From positions 222,239 through 286,238 of the forward strand of contig CAJHNH020000558.1 of the NCBI GenBank assembly GCA_905116865.2: a stretch of DNA of 64,000 nucleotides, in the 5' to 3' direction. Under the pieces are notes generated by a model, which was given only the letters and a program-made list of their open reading frames with translations, had not been told where the DNA came from and did no database searches. This stretch comes from Candidula unifasciata (lineage: Eukaryota > Mollusca > Gastropoda > Stylommatophora > Geomitridae). Shown piece by piece: positions 40,201 through 49,200 of the stretch; position 1 is the first letter of the stretch, and every line of letters starts with the position of its first letter. Both the position numbers and the translations under genes were made by a program.

Positions 40201-43200
40201 AAGAACGCATCATATGTTCTCAAGTTTCTAACTAGAAGCCCAATGTGCCGGTTTACATGCCTCTGATGCCAAACCCCCGGGACTGAAAAATTTAATGGTT
40301 GACCATACCCGCAAGAAACAGTTGAATGTTATCAGGAAAATGAAGAGTTAATAGACGTGCACTATCTAGAGTGAATTTGTAGAGGACTGCGGTTCATATC
40401 ACTTTCTGTGAACATGTCTTTGACTTCATATTATCATAAAGTTCAAAACTTTTCAGCCACACCTTGTGTGTTGTGTGAGTTTAGATACATAATCCAACAA
40501 ACATGTTGGTATCAGTACTAAAACAGTACATGCTTTGCTCACTAAACTAAAATTGGATATACTAATCCTATTATTCTTTTAACTTCCGGTTAAAATGGAC
40601 GCTAGACAGCGGCGCTGTTCGGAGCAGAGGCAAATTTTTTGCTTCTGCCGGACGGTGGCCGATGCATTTTTGCTCCATTTGTAGACTGGATATAGTTTCG
40701 TCGCCCAGCTTCTGAGTTGAATGCATGGCGTGACCCTGTGAGCTGCGGATTGCATTTGGAATGTTTTTTTTTTTTCGACTGTGACCAACGTGTTGGTGTG
40801 AATTGTAGATTCAGAAAATGGCGCGATGCCTGTCGTGCAATGCTGGCGGGACCCGTATTAAAATTGATCGCGCGGGCAACTGCTGATCAAGTTCTGCTAT
40901 CATCAATGATGAACTGCATTTCTAATGGTGGACTGTTTGTGTTAGCACTTCGGATGGCTACCATATGCTTTAATGCGAGTGTATGCTAGATATGCTGAGA
41001 CAGCAGTCTGTCAATCTTTCCACAAGGGACTGTGATAGACATTCTGAGTGTTTTTCGCTGGCACAGGAGCGGAGCAAAGATGGGGCGACCCGTTTGCTAT
41101 GAAGCTGAAACTAAGACTACCAGACTATTATTCCTTGAGCTAACATTAACATTTTTTTGCTTCTTTTTAGCAAAAATTGCATTTTTATCACAGATTATAA
41201 TTCATGGGTGAAACCCCCTTCAGACACACACACTCTCTCTCTCTCTCACTGAGATGCCCAGAAGAAACCCACAAATGAATGTTGATGAAAGAGGCCAAAA
41301 GTGCTGGACTATGCCATCGATATATTGGCAGGATTTCACCGGACAGAACAGAATTAAGGAATAGACTTCAATGCCTAAATTATAAATATATATTGTTGTT
41401 ATCGATCCAGCGGCGCACAAGATTTGCCCTCTGGCCCAATGCCATGTAGTGGAATTAGCATGTTTTCACAAACTGTTCTTTTCCTCCGTATAAGGTGTTC
41501 CACTTGTCTGGTTTTTGAGGGAGTAGCATTCTTCTAGTCTCGCTGAGTTTTGGGCGATCAAAGAGAGGGTTGTCAATAGTTTCGTAGGGGTAGTTACATA
41601 GCTGGCACTCTGGGGAGTGTTGTGGCGGTATTCTGTTTAATTTATATATATATAAATGATACTACAGGATAATGGTATGATAATTGCTAAAATTATATTG
41701 TTATGCCTTTCTTTAGGCTTTTTGCATACTTCTTTCTAGTTAACTCTGGCATTCTCTGCCTCTCTTGCATAGTATTTTTCCCACACATGGCACATATTCT
41801 CTGTTTCACTTTGTGTTGATCTTCTTCAGCATTCGGAGCCCTTTGGGTTCATTGCTGCAGATATCACTTGCCTCCCTTTGTCTCCCTGGTTGGCTTTCTC
41901 TTTCCTGTTGGTGACACCTTGTGTTGATAGGCCCCATAAATATCTGTTTTCTTTTCATTATAGTTTCAATGAGAAATTAACACTAGAATTTCTGAATACT
42001 TCCATGATTAGTATCTTACCCTTATATTCGCAACATTCCTCTACACAGATAGTCCTTGAACTGTTCGAAACCTTCTTCACGGTTAGGCTAGAAGAGAATT
42101 GATTAACTACGCCTCGTAAACAGAAAACTTGTCTGTACCCATTCTTTAACCGGTGAACTTGTCTGTACCCATTCTTTAAACGGTGAACTTGTCTGTACCC
42201 ATTCTTTAAACGGTGAACTTGTCTGTACCCATTCTTTAAACGGTGAACTAGTCTGTACCCATTCTTTAACCGGTGAACTTGTCTGTACCCATTCTTTAAA
42301 CGGTGAACTTGTCTGTACCCATTCTTTAACCGGTGAACTTGTCTGTACCCATTCTTTAAACGGTGAACTTGTCTGTACCCATTCTTTAACCGGTGAACTT
42401 GTCTGTACCCATTCTTTAACCGGTGAACTTGTCTGTACCCATTCTTTAACCGGTGAACTTGTCTGTACCCATTCTTTAACCGGTGAACTTGTCTGTACCC
42501 ATTCTTTAAACGGTGAATTGAATGAATAACAACAGAGCTAGTACAAGCAGTGAAAAAATGCCGGCAGAAATGCTACTGAGTTTGTTGCTGTGGAAAGTTC
42601 TGTTCCCGGACTAATAGGTAAAATCATTCTAACGTGACACATGAGGAGTCTCTAACATGGGAAACTAAGTATAATCGGCAGTGAGATAAGGAGGTGCTGC
42701 ATCGACATGGACTGGGAAAAAATCGTGATGGCGGGTATAATTACCAGAAAATGAGGCAGAGGCTGACTTCCACAAAGGTGGATACAAGACATCGAATTTG
42801 CATTGGCTTTGAAAGAATATAGGACTAGAGAATTAGCCAGAGATAGACTTTAGGTATGCTGTGACAAGAATGTCGTTCTGTAAAGCAGTGTTCTTCAACC
42901 CGTGGGCTGTGGAAAAGTCTAGATGGGCTGCACAAAATTTGTGCTTAATCATGTAATGGAGTAGGGTAGGTAGTTTTTGTCTTCTATGAATGTTGAATTA
43001 AGCATCAACATCATAGCAACTGAAGCACTCCGTCCCCATCTTCAGCAGCAAGCGAAGAGTTCCAATTCCGATGTTACCAGTAACTGTCTGATTGTATATC
43101 CGTCTCACCTTTCTTTTGAGTGTTGAGCATCGGCCAGATCCCCTGGTAACTCCTTGCACGCCATTCTCCTTAGACCTAAATGGTCTACCTGTGCCTCCTT

Positions 43201-46200
43201 GGTCGTTCACTCACACCCAGAGGGCTCTTACAACATCTAGCTTGTACATACATTCTGTGTGTTTTTCGTTGGCACAGGAGCGGAGCAAAGATGGGGTGAC
43301 CCGTTTGCTATGAAGCTGAAACTAAGACTACCAGACTACCAGACATCAATTCACCACCAAGTGGTGCATAACCGACCAGTGTTTCTGCCTGCTCGTATCC
43401 CAACACACTGCTTGACCTGGAGAAAATATCCAAAGTGTGCTAACTCCCTATAGCCTCTGAAGTGATGCTTGCCACTCTGCACAGAGCATGCCTGTCTCCA
43501 CATTTCTCAACATGCTCTATGAGTCAGTTAAAATCACGGCATATGTATTAGCTGATTCTCAAGCCAACGGAAAGTAACAGTTTGTCTTTCAGGATTGAGT
43601 CTGTAGGATTACCACCTCAAAAATTAGAATCAAACAGGTTAAAATTCTAAAAATCCCTTCAGCCCCTTCAAACAGTTTATATTGGGGCATTCTGAAGGCA
43701 TTTTGTAACCCACAAGCAGTACCATATGTGGCATTTGCTAAAAATATAATTTTGTGACATCAGATTTCACTAATAAACATCAGATTTTACAAATAAACTG
43801 TAATATAATAGTTATTATTGTTTCTGTGTTTGGTTAGCTGTCAGCTGGGTCATGAAACCACCTGGGTCATGAAACCACCTGGGTCATAAAACCACCTGGG
43901 TCATGAAACCACCTGGGTCATGAAACCACCTGGGTCATGAAACCACCTGGGTCATGAAACCAGGCTCTATTCTGTTTTGGTGGGTTGTGCTTGTGAAAAG
44001 GTTGAGTAACACTGCTGTAAAGAATCTGCTGATTGATGATGACCCATTCTTGAATCGATTGACAGATCGTCCTCAGCTCATTCATACCCCCCTTCTTCTA
44101 TGTGATTAGGCTAGAAGAGAATTTTCGTCTGCTTGGCTTTCACCGGCTGTAAACTCTGGCAGAAAATTCTGGTTGTTTGTCCACCTCTGGACTTGTCTTG
44201 TTCCAGAACCTGAGTATTGCGTACACATCAGTTTTACAGATTTGTATGCCGATTGTTGGTTCCTTGCCTCTCAGGCAGATGCACTCCAACTTCGAAGGGA
44301 GCCCCCAATTAATCTACTTTTACGACATGCTGATGGGGAGGCAGTGGGTCTGTTCTTATTTTCCCTTACAATGGGGCTCTGGAACCCGCACTGGGATATA
44401 AGAGAATTGATTAAATAGACTATGATGTAAAACATTTCAGAATATCAACAGATAACTGACCTATTTGTAGCACTGGTGAGTGTTAACACCTTTGTTTCTG
44501 CTCAGACCCATGCTTTAATTTAGTTTTGCAAAAATCATTACGTTTGGGCTCATTTCAACTTTTGTATGGTATTTCTGTTTATTTAAGAGACCTTCACTAC
44601 ACTCAGTTGTGTAATTCTTTTCTATAAATTTACTTTCACTCAACTTTGTGCAACATTTTTTTTAATTTTTCAAACTTTCACTCCTATTCATATAGCATTT
44701 TTATTTTTTTTATTTTGGGGACATTTACGTTTATTCCACATCACATAGTAATTTTGTTTATTTTGCCATTCGCTCCACTTCAGTATTTTTGTATGTGGTT
44801 GTTTTTTAACCATTTATTCCGATACACGCATATGTTTGTCTCTTTTGAAATTCACTCTCCTTCATATGGTACTTTTTTTTTTTTTTTTGTTACTTTTGCA
44901 GAGCCTAATATTTACTCCTCTCCATATGGTATTGTTGTTTTATTTTACAGATTGACACTTTGTGTGGTGTTTTTGTTCATGTTACAAAGGTTATTTAATT
45001 TGTTTAACTTTTTACAATTTAATTTTTTTTAAAATGACTTTCCTGTTGCTTGTATACTTTGAAAATTGGTAAAGTTGTGTATGTTATTTGTGGGTGTTTG
45101 TTTGTGATTTTTTGACTTTGGTTTGGTACCCTAATTTCTTTGCTTTTCACAGAGTGACAGGTGTGATATATTAATTCTATATTTCTGACTAATTCAGGGG
45201 AGAGGGGGTAAACAGTTTGCAACTAGTATTGTTAGCATGCGACTCTTCATTGGCTTCTGCAGAGGAGAACAGAACATGTATGGGATTGTCCCGAGTGCGG
45301 TGACGGCAGTTCTTGATTCATTCCTTCTTACTTTATGTCCTGTATATACTAAAGTAAGACATTGATAAACATGAATTCAAAGGAAGCTGAAAACTCAAGA
45401 GTTTAAAAAAAAATGTATAACTAACCGGGAACTGCTAGATTAATTACATAGCGTGCAATTCTACAAGAATGAAACTTTTGTTGTTTGTGTTAACTGAATG
45501 GTCATCTTAAGCAAGTTCATTTAAGTGGGGTTTTACTATATATATTATATATTGCCCGTAAGTAAAGGTAGTGCCATGACTGATGTTGCAGTGTGAAGTC
45601 TTATAGCTTCAGTATTGTGTAAACCTTAACAACTGAACTTGAAAGAAAGATACAAGCATTAGAAATGAAATGTTTCAGAACAATTCTTGGCATATCATCC
45701 AGAGACCACATTACAAACGGAGAGGTTCGCCATAAAATTATACAACACATTGGCAACTATAAACCTCTTTTAAGTACAGCAAAAAGTGCAATGTTATGGA
45801 CATGTAATAAGATCTTGCTAATAAAGAATTCTTGCTTGCTACATACATCCAGTTTTAACATATGGATGTGAATCCTGGACAATCGGTAGGCAGGCCAAAC
45901 AATTTTTAGAGGCCTTAGAGATGTGGTTTTACAGAAGAATGCTTAGAATACCTTGGACAGCCAAAAAGAGCAACCAAGAGGTTTTGAAAGAGGGGGGAGC
46001 CCGAAGACAACTTATCACAGACATCAGAAGGAGACAGTCATCATTTTTTGGCCATGTAATGAGAAGAGAGAAAATCGAACATGTTGTGACCACTGGAAAG
46101 ATCTGTAGAAAAAGGGATAGAGGAAGACAACGAGAGAAGATGCTTGAAAGTCTTGTTGCATGGCATGGAGGTGTGTCGGCACACGAACTGATACATGCTG

Positions 46201-49200
46201 CAGGAGATCACAGATTATGGAGAGGCATGATCGCCCACGCCAGTCGGCAAGGCACCTGATGATGATGATGAATAAGATCTAACGGCCTCTCAAAAACAAT
46301 ACTGCAGGGCTCAGTAGAGGGAAAGAGGAGGAAAGGCAGACCAAGAAAGACCTGGTTATAGAACCTGACTGACTGGACAGGCCTCAGGCATGCAACCATG
46401 AAGTCCATCGCAACTGACCGCCAAAGGTGGAGAGAGCTGATCAGACAGTCAACAGAAACTGATGACCCAACGACATGTAGTGTTACGGGATGATGATTTT
46501 GTAAACTCTTCCTGAAAGTTCTGGTAGTTCATCCACCTCTGGGCTTTAGTCTTGTTTCAGAACCTAAGTGTTGTGTGCACATACTTTTTACAGATGTGAC
46601 TTATCTGTATGCAGACTGTTTGTTCCATGGTGCACAGGCTGATTCACTCCAGCGCCGAAGGAAACCCTCAGTTATTCGACTCTTATGACAATCTTGTTGA
46701 GGAGTCAGTAGGTCTGTTCTTGTTTTCCCCACGATGGCGTGTTCTTGTTTTCCCCACGATGGCGTGTTCTTGTTTTCCCCACGATGGCGCTCTGGAACCC
46801 ACACAGGAAAGCTTCCCTTCATTTTCTGTGTTCACCCTTCAAAGTACAGTTGACACACTGTTTTATGTTTTACAGCTAGGCTGTGATATCTGCATCTGTT
46901 ACATTTTTTAAAATTCTCTGCCCTCTCTCTTACCTGCACAGTACTGTAGCTTACACTTTAAATTCTCTGCCCTCTCTCTTACCTGCACAGTACTGTAGCT
47001 TACACCGGGCTGATGTAGTCATTATGAGTACCTGATTAGAACTTCTTTAGGGGTTGAACAGGGTGTGTGAGGTCCGCCCTGTTTGCTCGCCATTTAGTTT
47101 GAGTTTGTTTTTTAGATGGGGGGGGGGGGGGGGGTTGAAGAACCTTCAGGTAGCAGTCTGTAGGAGACACACCGACCAATCTGATGCATCTTTTAGCCCA
47201 CCGCTGATTTCAGCATTAGGTCTTTTCATCATTTTAAAAAAAACAATGTATTGTTACTTGTCGTCATGTTATGTATGTTTGTACTGTACAGAGTTGAGTT
47301 GATTCAAGAGCTGACATGACACAACTCTGGGCTTTCCTATAAGCACTGCATCCCTATCTTCAGCAGCCATCGCTTACTTGCAGTACTAATGGTGCCAATA
47401 GCAGTTAGGTTATGTGCCTGTCTTGCTTTTCCTCTGTGTATCGAGTATGGGCCACATTCCCTTGTCACTCCTCGCTGCATTAGTCTAACCAGACTGTGAT
47501 GATCAGTTTGCTCCTCTGAGTTGTACATGTCCTCCCATGCATCAGTATTCCACCAAGTTGTGCAGAGCCAGCCAGTCAGTCTGTCTGTTCATTTCCCAAC
47601 ACACATGCATCCCCTGGAGAAAATATCCTGACAGTGCACTTCACCCATGACCTCTGAAGTAAAACATGCCTGTCCTCACCGTCCTCAGCATAATTAGTCA
47701 GGGCATACTCAAGGACTCCAACAATACATCAGTCTCCTACAAGTATTGTGTAAATAGACCCTACGGATGTAGTACACTTATGACATTGCTGCTTTCATTA
47801 TTGCCTGAGTCAGTCATTTTCTGTGACCTTCTGGGACTGCAAGAGTTAAGACGATGTTTTAAAGGTGAAAAGACAGACCTCATTGCACCAAGTTTTGTCC
47901 CATGTGACTGTCTGTGCAGCACGTGCGCTCACCTGCTTAGAGCATTGTACAAAGCACCAAGATCGTAGCACTAGCAATAAACCCAGAGATCTCCAGAATG
48001 TCTTCCTTAATGAACCAAACAAGGAAGGCTGAAAACTAATCCACAGCCTTCTGAGGGCAAGTCAGATGACTCCACCACATTCTTTACTTGCCAAACAGTT
48101 AATTACAGTGCAGACCGCTTAAGGCTGTCTCATATGTGGTACAGTTCTGTTGTGAATAATTTCTTTATCCTTATCTATGTTTCTTGCTTGAACTCTTGTC
48201 TGAATAAGAGGACTTTCTAATAAGAAGAACTAAATTTTTTTTGGACCCCTGGGGAAATCTCCTTATCAAGTCTGCACTACACTATGTAGTAAGTCCATAC
48301 ATGAGCACACATTGAAAGTAAAGCTTTTTGTTAATTACTTCAAACTTCATATTTCAGCAAAACAGTGAACACACTTTAAAAGTATGGCTAATTACTTCTA
48401 ACATTTTCTATTTCAGCAAAATCGTGAACACAAGGTTTATAAAAAGTCTGCAAAGAGAATAGAGTTCACAGACTCACTTCCACAGGAGACAGCCAAAGTT
48501 GTAACAGTAAGTTCTTTTCCTTTACACATCAGGTAATCACAGTTGCTATAGCTGGCCCAGTACTGGACAGAAGTGATGTTATCAATGCCATGCGCTGCAC
48601 TTACCATACCGAGGAGCACGCCAAGGGACATGACTCCATATCCCTGTCTAGACTGATGGGTATGGGGGTGCAGCCTGGAGCTGCAAGAAATGAATACTTC
48701 ACTAAGGAGATGTTTCATTAACCAACACACCACATCATCATCATTGTGTGCTCTGCCAGCTGGCGTAGGCGTTCATGCATCTCCACAGATCATGATCCCT
48801 GGTTGCCTGGAACAGCTCTCTTGATAATATCCCTCCAAACAATCGTTTCAGCCCATCCAGCATCATCTCTCTTGGTCTTTCTACCCCTTTTTTCCACTGA
48901 TCTTTCCAGTTGTCCGATGTCTTTCTTCTCATTATGTGACTAAAGAACAGTGTTTGTCTGTTTCTTATTGTTTTATATAGAGATCTACTTTCATTAACTT
49001 CTTTCAAGCAATCATTGTTAGTTAATCTGGCCTTCCAGGGTATTTATTACATTCGTCTTAGAAACCACATCTCTGTTGCTGCCAAATTCTTGTTAATTTG
49101 TTCACTGACATTCCAAAATTCGCTACCATACAGCAAAACAGGTTCTGTGTAACATTTAAGCACCCTTTTTCTGACATAAAATGAGAGTGATTTATTGCAC

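Larger units (their letters stand above)
42886..44014. mobile_element. hAT element, 1129 bp, with perfect 8-bp target duplication
   Basis: Ends cagtgttcttcaaccc and ggttgagtaacactg are inverted repeats (12/14). Perfect duplication ctgtaaag at 42,878-42,885 and 44,015-44,022. It carries no transposase. Inside are a LINE-1 remnant (about 42,975-43,480) and a 17-bp minisatellite near the right end. Confidence 0.9.

Noticed and set aside
42129..42517. CRISPR-like regular 30-bp repeats
   Set aside because: Repeats are contiguous with no spacers and sit in a eukaryotic intron; this is a minisatellite.
44646..45032. 128-codon Phe-rich frame
   Set aside because: Product of a strongly T-rich strand inside a Myb intron.
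48540..48733. Additional Myb exon (GMGVQPGAARN frame)
   Set aside because: Resemblance to exon 1 is a few residues only; there is no matching acceptor/donor pair and it runs to a stop.
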